Positions 1-7,781 are shown, counted from the first letter of the stretch. The stretch: 64,000 bases of DNA from an uncultured Collinsella sp. (GCA_937923795.1 CALDWI010000012.1:29844-93843), one strand, 5' to 3'. Numbers and translations: made by a program. Notes: generated by a model not told the origin, from the sequence alone.

Positions 1-417
1 GACAAGATGATCTACTTCATGGCTTCCGGTGCCTCCGAGAAGATGGCTTATTCTCACGCCGCCTTCCTGTTCACCGAGATGCAGTGGATCGACGCCGCCG
101 CCTACAACACCGGCGAGTACTTCCACGGCCCGTTCGAGGTTTCCACCGAGGGTAAGCCCTACGTCTTCTTCATGTCCGATGGCGCTACCCGTCCGATGGA
201 CGCCCGCGCCCTCACCTTCCTTAAGCGCATGGGCGCCAAGGTCGCTCTGATCGACTCCAAGGACTACGGCCTGGCTGACGCCGTGCCCGCGAGCGTCGTC
301 ACCTACTTCAACCCGCTGCTGCACCTCGCCGTTATGCGCGAGTACGGCAACCAGATCGCCGAGGCCCGTCAGCACCCGCTGACCATGCGTCGCTACATGT
401 GGAAGCTTTCCTACTAA
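1..417 (+). CDS. SIS-domain sugar-phosphate isomerase/deglycase, C-terminal part
   Basis: This gene enters from the left edge, so only its last 138 codons are visible and the start is missing. The visible part aligns along its whole length with the C-terminal part of the complete SIS protein at 6723-7691: both carry GEYFHGPFE, a PM-x2-RAL-x-FL block and a terminal RRYM. SIS domains bind phosphosugars, and this branch resembles the FrlB/AgaS-like isomerase-deglycases that act on aminated sugar phosphates; the substrate cannot be read from the sequence. The reading frame is open from base 1 and ends at TAA, followed by a strong terminator. Probably the last gene of a sugar-uptake or sugar-breakdown operon lying upstream. 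Confidence 0.85.
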   Translation, partial: DKMIYFMASGASEKMAYSHAAFLFTEMQWIDAAAYNTGEYFHGPFEVSTEGKPYVFFMSDGATRPMDARALTFLKRMGAKVALIDSKDYGLADAVPASVVTYFNPLLHLAVMREYGNQIAEARQHPLTMRRYMWKLSY

Positions 418-451
418 TCACAAGTAAGTAGACCTTACGGGTTGATTGAGA

Positions 452-483
452 GGGGATGGGGTTTGCGCCCCGTCCCCTTTTTT
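452..483 (+). terminator. Rho-independent terminator after the SIS gene
   Basis: A 10-bp GC-rich stem (GGGGATGGGG with CCCCGTCCCC, one wobble pair) around a 6-nt loop is followed by six T. It lies 35 bases after the stop codon. Confidence 0.85.
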
Positions 484-519
484 GCTTTGGGGAGGGCGTA
501 TCCGTCGCGCCACAAAACC

Positions 520-563
520 CCAGATAAAACCTACCAAAATAAACCTGTCCCTTTTTGGCAGGT
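520..563 (+). repeat. 44-nt palindromic intergenic repeat, copy 1 (forward)
   Basis: The element begins CCAGATAAAACCTACC and ends TTTTTGGCAGGT. Its inner ends ACCTACCAAAA and TTTTTGGCAGGT are imperfect inverted repeats around the core ACCTGTCC. Related copies lie at 2653-2696, 10577-10621, 61498-61540 and 61611-61654. This copy ends about 15 bases before the start of the HAD gene. Confidence 0.8.
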
Positions 564-577
564 GGGAGGAGATACGT

Positions 578-1207
578 ATGATCAAGGCAGTGCTGTTTGA
601 TATGGACGGCGTGCTGGTCGATACCGAGTGGTTCTACAACCGTCGCCGCGTGGCGTTTATGGAGGAGAAGGGGTTCCACTTTGACGAGATCCCCGATCTT
701 TCGGGGTCTAACGAGCCGGCCATTTGGGAGGCGCTGGTGCCCGACGATGTTGAGCTGCGCGAGCGTCTGCGCGTGGAGTACAAACAGGTCTACAGCCCGG
801 ATCACCCCGTTCCGTATGCCGAGCTGCTCAACGAGCAGACGGAGCCGGTGATGCGTGAGCTGCACGAGCGTGGCGTGAAGTGTGCCATCGCGAGCTCGTC
901 CTATCGCGAGTTGATCGACGAGCTGGTGGAGATTGCCGGTATCGCCGACGTGCTGGACTACACCATCAGCGGTCACGAGTGCAGTGCGTTTAAGCCCGAC
1001 CCCGAGATTTACCTGCGTGCCATGGAGGCGCTGGGGGCGGAGCCTGCCGAGTGCCTGGTTATCGAGGACTCGCCTTTGGGCATCGAGGCCGGCAAGCGTT
1101 CCGGCGCCCGCGTCCTGGCACTGCGTCCGCACGAGGGCGTCAACCTCGATCAATCGCGAGCCGATGCCGTTATTGATAATCTGACCGACATTTTGGCCGC
1201 TTTGTAG
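578..1207 (+). CDS. HAD-superfamily phosphatase/phosphomutase
   Basis: A 209-residue protein with the full haloacid-dehalogenase signature. Motif I is DMDGVLVD near residue 8 (nucleophile Asp and acid/base Asp), motif II is the Ser in AIASSS near residue 107, motif III is the Lys of SAFKPDPEIY, and motif IV is VIEDSPLGIEAG. An alpha-helical cap sits between motifs I and II. This arrangement is typical of beta-phosphoglucomutase-like and sugar-phosphatase members (PF13419); the exact substrate is unclear. The ATG at 578 was chosen because GGGAGGAG precedes it by 7 bases; the frame stays open further upstream but only through the intergenic repeat. Carbohydrate genes lie on both sides. Confidence 0.9.
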   Translation: MIKAVLFDMDGVLVDTEWFYNRRRVAFMEEKGFHFDEIPDLSGSNEPAIWEALVPDDVELRERLRVEYKQVYSPDHPVPYAELLNEQTEPVMRELHERGVKCAIASSSYRELIDELVEIAGIADVLDYTISGHECSAFKPDPEIYLRAMEALGAEPAECLVIEDSPLGIEAGKRSGARVLALRPHEGVNLDQSRADAVIDNLTDILAAL

Positions 1208-1304
1208 TGTCAATCCGCCGCGAGAAGCACGGGTTCAAACGCTTTTTGCGGTGGACTGGCTCAATTTGGTTTCGATTTTGATCCGTTTGGCTTCGATTCG
1301 GACT

Positions 1305-1423
1305 AAGTGAGTAGACTTTTTGGCGCAGGCCGAGCACAATGCATATCTTCCTTTGTAAAACCGCAGGTCACAGGGGTGGCGGTTTTGGGTGTGCTCTGCA
1401 GGTCGCGTAAAGTCTACTCACTT
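1305..1423. repeat. 119-nt inverted-repeat element
   Basis: The outer arms AAGTGAGTAGACTTT (1305-1319) and AAAGTCTACTCACTT (1409-1423) are perfect 15-nt inverted repeats. A second paired block, GAGCACA (1332-1338) with TGTGCTC (1390-1396), lies inside, and a small hairpin AAAACCGC...GCGGTTTT forms the tip. The rest of the 1208-1561 gap shows no gene. It could be a non-autonomous mobile element or a structured RNA. Confidence 0.7.
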
Positions 1424-1561
1424 GTAATTTGGGCCTTTGGTCGTGGGGTTGCTGGTCCCGCTTTGGTTGTCGGGAGAGGCTGAATTGAAGCGCCCCCGCA
1501 CGCTCCATGCTACAATCGCGGGCATGCCCCACAACTAGATTTGCCTTCGAAAGGAGCCTCC

Positions 1562-2569
1562 GTGGCGAACGCCATCGATCAGCTCACGGACCGAGTGCTC
1601 GTGCTCGGCCGCCTCACCATCGTCCGCCGCGCCATTACTGCCGTGGCGGTCACCATTTCCGCCGTTCTCCAGACATTCCTGATCCAGGCGTTCATTCAGC
1701 CCGCCGACCTGCTTCCGAGCGGTCTCACCGGCGTCGCGGTCCTGCTCGATCGCGTTACTTCGCTGGGCGGCGTTCACATCGACATCTCGCTCGGTATGCT
1801 CGCGCTCAACATTCCCGTGGCACTCCTATGTTGGAGCGGCATTAGCAAGCGCTTCGTCATCTTCTCGATGATGCAGGTCGTGCTCTCATCGCTGTTCCTC
1901 AACGTCTTTCACTTCGCGCCGTTTTTGGGCGACAAGATCATGCTCATCATTTTTGGCGGCGTGGTCTCGGGTCTGGGCGCTGCCATCGCGCTTAAATCCG
2001 GCGCATCCACCGGCGGCACCGACTTTATCGCGCTGTGGGTTTCCAACCACACGGGCAAGACCATCTGGGGCGTCATCTTTGGTTTCAACTGCTTTATCCT
2101 GGCGATCTTTGGCTTTATGTTTGGCTGGGACAAGGCGGCGTATTCCATCGTGTTCCAGTTTATTTCGACCAAGACTATCGACAGTTTCTATCGTCGCTAC
2201 GATCGCGTGACGCTGCAGATTACGACGCGCAAGGCAGACGAGGTCATGACTGCCTACGTAAACCATTTTCAGCACGGCATTAGCTGCGCCGAGGTCGTCG
2301 GCGGATACAGCCGCGAAAAGATGTACCTGCTGAACACCGTTGTTTCGACCTACGAGAGTCAGGACATTATCAAGCTGGTGTGCGACGTTGATCCCGGCGC
2401 CGTGATCAACGTGTTCCACACGCTCAACTTTGTGGGCGGCTGGTGGGGCGGTCATGTCGACGAGCCCATGCCCACGGCCGTACCCGATCCCGACAAGCCC
2501 GCGCGCATGGCCAGCAGGCAGGCGCGCCTCAGCGAGCAGGACAGCCTACAGCAGGACGACGGCAAGTAG
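1562..2569 (+). CDS. YitT/DUF2179 family membrane protein
   Basis: A 335-residue protein with five or six hydrophobic helices in its first 200 residues (for example around IVRRAITAVAVTISAVLQ and IMLIIFGGVVSGLGAAIAL), followed by a soluble C-terminal domain of about 80 residues (LQITTRKADEVMTAYV onward) that matches the DUF2179 arrangement of the YitT family. The GxSTGGTDFIA stretch is characteristic of the family. Its role is unknown; it is an inner-membrane protein, often guessed to be a transporter. The GTG at 1562 has AAGGAG six bases upstream; the in-frame TTG at 1541 has no such site. A clear terminator follows, so the gene is probably monocistronic. Confidence 0.9.
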   Translation: MANAIDQLTDRVLVLGRLTIVRRAITAVAVTISAVLQTFLIQAFIQPADLLPSGLTGVAVLLDRVTSLGGVHIDISLGMLALNIPVALLCWSGISKRFVIFSMMQVVLSSLFLNVFHFAPFLGDKIMLIIFGGVVSGLGAAIALKSGASTGGTDFIALWVSNHTGKTIWGVIFGFNCFILAIFGFMFGWDKAAYSIVFQFISTKTIDSFYRRYDRVTLQITTRKADEVMTAYVNHFQHGISCAEVVGGYSREKMYLLNTVVSTYESQDIIKLVCDVDPGAVINVFHTLNFVGGWWGGHVDEPMPTAVPDPDKPARMASRQARLSEQDSLQQDDGK

Positions 2570-2609
2570 GGTATTGGCATTTTGCCGGTCCTGCGCAACC
2601 CATCCGAAC

Positions 2610-2650
2610 GAGCCCCTCGAAAGCCCCGTTGCTTTCGAGGGGCTCTCGTT
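2610..2650 (+). terminator. Terminator-like hairpin after the YitT gene
   Basis: A perfect 15-bp stem (GAGCCCCTCGAAAGC with GCTTTCGAGGGGCTC) around CCCGTT is followed by a short T-containing tail, TCGTTT. The T-run is weak, but the stem is long. Confidence 0.7.
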
Positions 2651-2652
2651 TG

Positions 2653-2696
2653 CCTAGATAAAACCTACCAAAATGAAGCTGTCGCTTTTTGGTAGG
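2653..2696 (+). repeat. 44-nt palindromic intergenic repeat, copy 2 (forward)
   Basis: Same layout as 520-563: CTAGATAAAACCTACC at the left, AAAATGAAGCTGTCGC in the core and TTTTTGGTAGG at the right. Here ACCTACCAAAA and TTTTTGGTAGG pair almost perfectly. It follows directly on the hairpin at 2610. Confidence 0.75.
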
Positions 2697-2788
2697 GAGG
2701 GTGTATCGTTTTATCAATATGAGGTAACATGAAACTAGACGTTATATACGTATTAGTTATTTCGATATTTCGATAAGAGTGATCAGAT

Positions 2789-3508
2789 ATGCCCGCGCCC
2801 AAAAATGCACCGCTTTACCAGCAGATTTATGACGAAATCAAGGATGCGATCGAGAAAGGTGTTTATGCACCCAAGGAGCGTATTCCGTCCGAGCTTGAAC
2901 TAGCCGAGCAGTACGAGGTGAGCCGTATTACGGTGCGCCGCGCTGTCGAGGAGCTGTGCTCCGATGGTTACCTGGTTAAGCAGCAGGGCCGCGGCACCTT
3001 TGTCTCCATGCCGCACATCAATCGCCAGTTTCACGCCTCGACGCTGCAGACGTTTACCGCGCTGTGTGCCGGCAACGGCATGAAGGCCGGTGCGCACGTG
3101 ATCGATCGCCAGATCGTTCCGGCGCGCCAAAACGAGATGGAGTTCTTTGGCCTGCAGAAGGATGCGCTGCTGCTGCATATCAAGCGCGTGCGTACGGCCG
3201 ACGGCGAGCCCATCTTTGAGGAGAACATCTTTGTGCCGTTTGATGCCTACCGCGAGCTGTTGACGGCCGATCTTGAGGACAAGTCGATTTTTGCCGAGGT
3301 CGAGCGTGTTGGCGGAATCCCGATTGTCTCGGTTGGCTACCGTACGGTCGAGGCCGTTCGAGCTAACGCCGAGCAGGCGGCCGAGCTGGGCATTGCTCCG
3401 CACGATCCGCTGCTCAATCTGCGTGCCGGCTTTACCGGTCCCAACGATGAGCCGGTCTTGCTCGGCAAACAGTACTACGTGGGTAGCCGCTACGTCATGG
3501 TGATGTAG
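2789..3508 (+). CDS. GntR family (HutC-type) transcriptional regulator
   Basis: A 239-residue regulator. Residues 5-75 form the GntR winged helix (PLYQQIYDEIKDAI, then IPSELELAEQYEVSRITVRR and a QQGRGTFV wing). Residues 95-235 form a UTRA ligand-binding domain of the HutC group, which usually senses a sugar phosphate or an amino-acid intermediate. It is paralogous to the regulator at 5823. The upstream region holds an ATACGTAT palindrome and a tandem TTTCGATA repeat, which could be an autoregulatory operator. No target gene stands next to it; the SIS and HAD genes to the left are the nearest sugar genes. ATG 2789 was taken as the start; its Shine-Dalgarno is weak. Confidence 0.9.
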   Translation: MPAPKNAPLYQQIYDEIKDAIEKGVYAPKERIPSELELAEQYEVSRITVRRAVEELCSDGYLVKQQGRGTFVSMPHINRQFHASTLQTFTALCAGNGMKAGAHVIDRQIVPARQNEMEFFGLQKDALLLHIKRVRTADGEPIFEENIFVPFDAYRELLTADLEDKSIFAEVERVGGIPIVSVGYRTVEAVRANAEQAAELGIAPHDPLLNLRAGFTGPNDEPVLLGKQYYVGSRYVMVM

Positions 3509-3516
3509 GGTTGGTT

Positions 3517-3685
3517 CCGCCGTTCTAACGAACGGCGGATCGGTCGACGCTGCAAGCCCGCCAGGGCGGCAATCTGCCTTTCAACTTCGGCGGCATGACC
3601 AGAAGGTCAATGCCGCCTTGTTTCAGGGCACCTTGCTCGCTCTGGCGGGTTTTCGCTGTCCGCGCCAAAACATCGGCGTTGCCGG
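3517..3685 (+). ncRNA. Candidate structured RNA element, copy A
   Basis: Three nested or serial stems are visible. P1 is a perfect 9-bp hairpin (3517-3525 with 3530-3538, loop TAAC). P2 joins CCCGCCAG (3557-3564) with CTGGCGGG (3642-3649). Inside P2 lies P3, GGCGGCAT (3589-3596) with ATGCCGCC (3610-3617), tipped by GACC-AGAA-GGTC. Conserved linkers are TCGACGCTGCAA, GGCAATCTG, CACCTTGCTCGCT and TTTTCGCTG. A second copy at 24631-24800 keeps the linkers but changes the stems in a compensatory way. The strand is assigned from the neighbouring genes and is uncertain. Rfam's gut Collinsella-1 motif is one family to compare. Confidence 0.6.
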
Positions 3686-3754
3686 GCCGGCACTTGGGGA
3701 CGTTCCTTTTCTGCCGGCACCTGGGGACACTCCTTAGCCGTTGGGGGCGTTCTT
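3686..3754. repeat. Short imperfect tandem repeat
   Basis: GCCGGCACTTGGGGACGTTC (from 3686) recurs as GCCGGCACCTGGGGACACTC (from 3713), and a third degenerate unit GCCGTTGGGGGCGTTCTT follows. The unit length is about 27 bases. The function is unknown. Confidence 0.65.
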
Positions 3755-3803
3755 AAACGACTAGTCTGGGCGGCGGCCGTGTGCTGCTGTCCGCGTGGCG
3801 GCG

Positions 3804-3809
3804 TATAAT
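3804..3809 (+). promoter_or_regulatory. Likely -10 element for recQ
   Basis: A perfect TATAAT lies 31 bases before the recQ start. The expected -35 position (GTGCTG) is a poor match, so only the -10 is called. Confidence 0.45.
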
Positions 3810-3840
3810 CGGCGGCAGATGACTTGGACGTTAGGAAACC

Positions 3841-5820
3841 ATGACCGATAGCATGCAGCAGATGGCGCTCGACACGCTCGGCGCCTATTTTGGCTACACC
3901 TCGTTTCGCCCGGGACAGGACCGCATGGTCGATGCGATCCTTGCCGGTCGTGATGCGCTGGGTGTTATGCCCACGGGCGCCGGCAAGTCCATTTGCTACC
4001 AGGTGCCCGCGCTCATGCTGCCCGGCATCACCTTTGTGGTGAGTCCGCTGCTGTCGCTTATGGAGGACCAGACCCGTGCGTTGCTCGCGGCGGGTGCGCG
4101 ACCCAGCTATCTCAACTCCAGCCTTACTCCGGCCCAGCAAAACACCGTGCTCAAGCGGGCGCGCGAGGGCCGCTACCAGCTTATGTACGTGGCGCCCGAG
4201 CGTTTGCTCGAGCCGCGTTTTTTGGCCTTTGCGCAGGAGGCTGCGGGTTCCGCCGGCATTGGCGTGCCGCTCGTGGCCATTGACGAGGCCCACTGCGTAA
4301 GCCAATGGGGTCAGGATTTCCGCCCCGCCTACCTGCAGATTCGCGAGTTCATCGATTCCCTGCCGCAGCGCCCCATCGTGGCGGCCTTTACCGCTACGGC
4401 GACCGAGCGTGTGCGCGCGGACATTCAGCAGATGCTTGGCCTGCAAAACCCCGCGACGGTAGTGACGGGCTTCGATCGCAAGAACCTCTACTTTGGTTGC
4501 GAGGAGATGGGCGACAAGGCCAAGACTGCCTGGGTGCGCGACTACGTGATCGCGCATTCGAGCGAGAGCGGCATCGTGTATTGTTCGACCCGCAAGACAG
4601 TTGATGCGCTGGCGGGCGAGCTTGCCGAGGCGCTGGGCCCCAGCGGCATTCGCGTTGGCCGCTACCATGCCGGCATGGGCAACGACGCCCGTCGCCAAAG
4701 CCAGCGCGCCTTTATCGACGACGATATCCAGGTGATGGTTGCCACCAACGCCTTTGGCATGGGCATCGACAAGCCCAACGTGCGCTACGTGATCCACAAC
4801 AACGTGCCCGAGAGCATCGAAGCCTACTACCAGGAGGCGGGCCGCGCCGGCCGCGATGGCGACCCGGCCAGCTGCTACTTGCTGTGGAACGGCAACGATT
4901 TTCGCATGCGCCGCTTTCTGATCGACCGCGGCGATGCTGCCGATGAGGCGCTCGACGATGAGCAGCGCGCGTGGGCGCTCCAGAATCGATATCGCCTGCT
5001 CAGCCAGATGGAGGGCTACTGCAATACCACCGGCTGCCTGCGCGAATACATGCTGCGCTACTTTGGCGACGAGGCCGCGGCCGAGCATGCCGCGGCCAGT
5101 ACGGGCGGCACCGCCACGGACGACGTCGAGAGCTGCGGCAACTGCAGCAACTGCCTCACGCAGTTCGAGGTCGAGGACGTTACCGATATGGCCCGCGCTG
5201 CCGTGCGCTACGTGGCCACGCGTCCCATGCGTTTTGGCAAGTCGCTCATCGCTGATGTGCTCCACGGCGGCAACACCGAGCGCATTCGCCAGATGCATCT
5301 GGACGAGGACCGCGGCTACGGTGAGCTGTCGAGCGAATCGGTCGGGCGCATCAAGGACATCATCGGCCAGCTGTGCGGCCGCGGTTATCTGGCTACCTCG
5401 CAGGGGCAGTACCCGGTCGTGGGGCTGGGCCCGCGCGCCGGCGAGGTCGAGGACGAGGCGTTCGCCTTTACCGTTAAGCGTCGCGCGTCCAAGCGCAAAG
5501 CTTCGGCCCGCGCCCGCCGCGCCGTCGATCTGCTGCGCGAGGAGGCCGAGCTGGATCAGCGCCCGCGTGTTGGCGACGATGCCGAGCTGTTCGAGCGCCT
5601 GCGTGCCCTGCGCAAGGAGATCTCGACGGAGCTGGAGATGGCGCCGTACATGGTCTTTTCCGACAAGGCCCTGCGCGGCCTGTGCCGCCTACGCCCACAG
5701 ACGCGCGACGAGCTTATCCAGGTCAACGGCATCGGCGAGAAAAAGGCCGACGCCTTTGGCGAGCAGTTTATGGCGGCGATTGAAGAGTTTGAGTCCGAGC
5801 ATGCACGGAATGGAGCATAA
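3841..5820 (+). CDS. recQ: ATP-dependent DNA helicase RecQ
   Basis: A 659-residue superfamily-2 3'-5' DNA helicase that acts in recombination and fork repair. Motif I is MPTGAGKSICYQVPA near residue 45, motif II is DEAHC near 148, motif III is FTATAT, and motif VI is YYQEAGRAGRDG. A zinc-binding module follows (Cys in GYCNTTGCLREYM, then CGNCSNC near 430), then a winged-helix RQC region and a C-terminal HRDC domain (residues about 585-650, ending VNGIGEKKADAFG). Length and domain order are normal for RecQ. AGGAAA lies upstream of ATG 3841. The stop codon is only two bases before the next regulator gene, so the two are probably co-transcribed. Confidence 0.97.
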   Translation: MTDSMQQMALDTLGAYFGYTSFRPGQDRMVDAILAGRDALGVMPTGAGKSICYQVPALMLPGITFVVSPLLSLMEDQTRALLAAGARPSYLNSSLTPAQQNTVLKRAREGRYQLMYVAPERLLEPRFLAFAQEAAGSAGIGVPLVAIDEAHCVSQWGQDFRPAYLQIREFIDSLPQRPIVAAFTATATERVRADIQQMLGLQNPATVVTGFDRKNLYFGCEEMGDKAKTAWVRDYVIAHSSESGIVYCSTRKTVDALAGELAEALGPSGIRVGRYHAGMGNDARRQSQRAFIDDDIQVMVATNAFGMGIDKPNVRYVIHNNVPESIEAYYQEAGRAGRDGDPASCYLLWNGNDFRMRRFLIDRGDAADEALDDEQRAWALQNRYRLLSQMEGYCNTTGCLREYMLRYFGDEAAAEHAAASTGGTATDDVESCGNCSNCLTQFEVEDVTDMARAAVRYVATRPMRFGKSLIADVLHGGNTERIRQMHLDEDRGYGELSSESVGRIKDIIGQLCGRGYLATSQGQYPVVGLGPRAGEVEDEAFAFTVKRRASKRKASARARRAVDLLREEAELDQRPRVGDDAELFERLRALRKEISTELEMAPYMVFSDKALRGLCRLRPQTRDELIQVNGIGEKKADAFGEQFMAAIEEFESEHARNGA

Positions 5821-5822
5821 CG

Positions 5823-6578
5823 ATGGCATCCGATGATAAAACCGAGCGCACTGAGGTGTCCGCTGTGCCGCTGTACCAGCAGGTTATGGACGACCTAAAG
5901 GGCGAGATCGCGCGTGGCGCGTACGCATCCGGCTCGCGCATTCCTTCCGAGATGGAGCTCGCGAAGTACTACGGCGTGGGACGCATCACCGTGCGCCGCG
6001 CCATCGAGGAGCTGTCACGCGCGGGGTATCTCAACCGCCAGCAGGGGAGGGGCACGTTCGTGTGCGCGCCCAAGCTCAAGCGCAAGATTGTCCAGAAGGG
6101 TGACGTTCAGAGCTTTTCCGAGGGTTGCGCTGCCAACGACATGGTGCCGGGCGCGCGCCTGGTATCGCGCACGGTGGTTGCGGCGACGCGCGAGGACGCG
6201 GCGTTTTTTGGGGTGGAACCCGGCTGCGAGCTCATCGTTGTCGAGCGCGTGCGCACGGCAGACGGCATCCCCGTCATGCTCGAGAACAACGCCTTTGTGC
6301 TGGTTGACCATCCCTATCTGCAGACACTTGCCGATAAGGACCTCACCGATAACTCGATCTTTGCGCTCGTTGCCGAGCATTCGGGCCGCGCACCGCTCAA
6401 GTCCGACCCTTGCACCGTGGAGATTGCGCTTGCCGATGCTCAGGCGGCCCCGCTGTTGGAGGTGCCGGTCGGCGAGCCGCTCTTCTATATGGAGGCGTAC
6501 TTTACCGATGGGGACGGGCGGCCCTTGCTGCTCGGACGCCAAAAGATCGTGGGCTCGCGCTATGTGTTCGACATCTAA
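5823..6578 (+). CDS. GntR family (HutC-type) regulator, probable local regulator of the SIS gene
   Basis: A 251-residue paralog of the regulator at 2789. The N-terminal winged helix spans about residues 15-85 (IPSEMELAKYYGVGRITVRR, QQGRGTFVC), followed by a UTRA ligand-binding domain. GGAG sits 7 bases before ATG 5823, inside the end of recQ, so translation may be coupled to recQ. Downstream lies a SIS-domain gene whose promoter contains two copies of a 17-nt direct repeat. This resembles frlR-frlB-type pairs, in which a HutC regulator controls breakdown of glycated or aminated sugars. The regulator-target link is an inference from position. Confidence 0.9.
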   Translation: MASDDKTERTEVSAVPLYQQVMDDLKGEIARGAYASGSRIPSEMELAKYYGVGRITVRRAIEELSRAGYLNRQQGRGTFVCAPKLKRKIVQKGDVQSFSEGCAANDMVPGARLVSRTVVAATREDAAFFGVEPGCELIVVERVRTADGIPVMLENNAFVLVDHPYLQTLADKDLTDNSIFALVAEHSGRAPLKSDPCTVEIALADAQAAPLLEVPVGEPLFYMEAYFTDGDGRPLLLGRQKIVGSRYVFDI

Positions 6579-6587
6579 CTTCCATAG

Positions 6588-6666
6588 ATAGAACAACATG
6601 GAACAAGTTTGGTGAAATGACTTCACGGGCGTCGTCGTGCGTGCTATAAATAGGACAACATAGAAC
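6588..6666 (+). promoter_or_regulatory. Promoter and direct-repeat operator candidate of the SIS gene
   Basis: ATAGAACAACATGGAAC (6588-6604) and ATAGGACAACATAGAAC (6650-6666) are 15/17 identical direct repeats whose starts are 62 bases apart, close to six helical turns. Between them lies a promoter candidate: TTCACG (6622-6627), a 17-base spacer and TATAAA (6645-6650). The second repeat begins at the end of the -10 box, where a bound repressor would block transcription. Confidence 0.6.
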
Positions 6667-6722
6667 GACCGCAGGTACGAGCTGCCGTCGTTCAAAACCG
6701 CCACACAAGGAGGGCCATCACC

Positions 6723-7691
6723 ATGAACGCACACGATCTGATTCAGGAAATTATCGAGCGCAAGGGTAAGATCGAGAATGTCTTTTGGATTGCCTGCGGC
6801 GGTTCGATGATCGACCTGATGCCGGCCAACGAGCTGCTCAAGCGCGAGGCCACCACGTTTACCTCGACGGTCTACACGGCACGCGAGTTTTGCCTGATGG
6901 CCCCCAAGAGCCTAGGGCCGAAGTCGATCGTTATTGCCTGCAGCCACAGCGGCAACACGCAGGAGGTCGTCGACGGTTGCGAGATGGCGCTGGCGGCCGG
7001 TGCCGAGGTCGTTGCCCTTACCGACTGCGAGGGCTCCAAGATCGATAACGGCAAGTGGATCACCTGGGTCTATCCGTGGGGCGAGGGCGTGTCACAGGCC
7101 GAGGTGCCGCAGGGCATCGGCGCTCTGATCGCTGCCGAGCTGCTCGACCAGCAGGAGGGCTACAAGGCGCTCGCCGACATGTACGCCGGCCTTAAGCAGA
7201 TGGATGCGCTGCTGCCCGCTGCGCGCGAGAAGGTCAACGCCGAGCTGGGCGCCCGTTTTGCCGAGCTCTGCCAGCAGCACAAGTTCTTCTATATCCTGGG
7301 CTCCGGCCCCAACTTTAGCCAGACCTACGCCATGGCTATCTGCTCGCTCATGGAGATGCAGTGGCAGCACTGCTGCTATATTCACTCCGGCGAGTACTTC
7401 CACGGCCCGTTCGAGGCCACCGAGCCCGGCGTGTTTTACTTTGTGCAGCTCGGATCGGGCGAGTGCCGCCCCATGGAGGAGCGCGCGCTGGCGTTCCTCA
7501 ACACGCACACCGATACGGTCATGGTGCTCGACGCGCTCGAGTACGGCGTGGGCGAGGTGCCTGCCAGCGTGCGTTCGTTCCTGGAGCCGATCTTCTTCTA
7601 CGCGATGAGCTGCGAGCTGCGCGCCGCGCGCGGAAAGGTGTTCGACCACAGCCCTGAGATTCGTCGCTACATGGGCATCGAGCAGTACTAG
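6723..7691 (+). CDS. SIS-domain fructosamine/sugar-phosphate deglycase or isomerase
   Basis: A 322-residue protein with two SIS domains. The first (residues about 15-140) has IACGGSMIDLMP and IACSHSGNTQEV, the phosphate-binding serine loops. The second (about 170-300) has ILGSGPNFSQTYAMA and SGEYFHGPFE, where Glu and His are catalytic in this branch. Size and motifs fit the FrlB/GlmS-isomerase-like group, which splits or isomerises aminated hexose 6-phosphates; the substrate is not decided by sequence. AAGGAGG precedes ATG 6723. It follows a GntR regulator gene and its own promoter with repeated operator candidates, and a bidirectional terminator ends the unit. A paralog crosses the left edge of the window. 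Confidence 0.87.
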   Translation: MNAHDLIQEIIERKGKIENVFWIACGGSMIDLMPANELLKREATTFTSTVYTAREFCLMAPKSLGPKSIVIACSHSGNTQEVVDGCEMALAAGAEVVALTDCEGSKIDNGKWITWVYPWGEGVSQAEVPQGIGALIAAELLDQQEGYKALADMYAGLKQMDALLPAAREKVNAELGARFAELCQQHKFFYILGSGPNFSQTYAMAICSLMEMQWQHCCYIHSGEYFHGPFEATEPGVFYFVQLGSGECRPMEERALAFLNTHTDTVMVLDALEYGVGEVPASVRSFLEPIFFYAMSCELRAARGKVFDHSPEIRRYMGIEQY

Positions 7692-7743
7692 GTAACGGGG
7701 AGAGCATTCACCTTCGATTCGCAAGCGTGTCGTGTGAGTTAAA

Positions 7744-7781
7744 AAGCGGGCCGCGCCGGGGATTTCCGGCGCGGCCCGCTT
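7744..7781. terminator. Bidirectional terminator between convergent genes
   Basis: A perfect 16-bp stem, AAGCGGGCCGCGCCGG with CCGGCGCGGCCCGCTT, around a 6-nt loop separates the convergent SIS and dehydrogenase genes. A-tracts and T-tracts are short, but the stem is very stable. Confidence 0.75.

Noticed and set aside
3686..3754. CRISPR-like array
   Set aside because: Only two good units and a decayed third with short, unequal gaps; no cas genes in the window.
3607..5298. A 563-codon open frame on the minus strand across recQ
   Set aside because: It mirrors the recQ codons, has His/Ala/Arg-rich composition without domains, and lacks a ribosome site; recQ is certain on the other strand.
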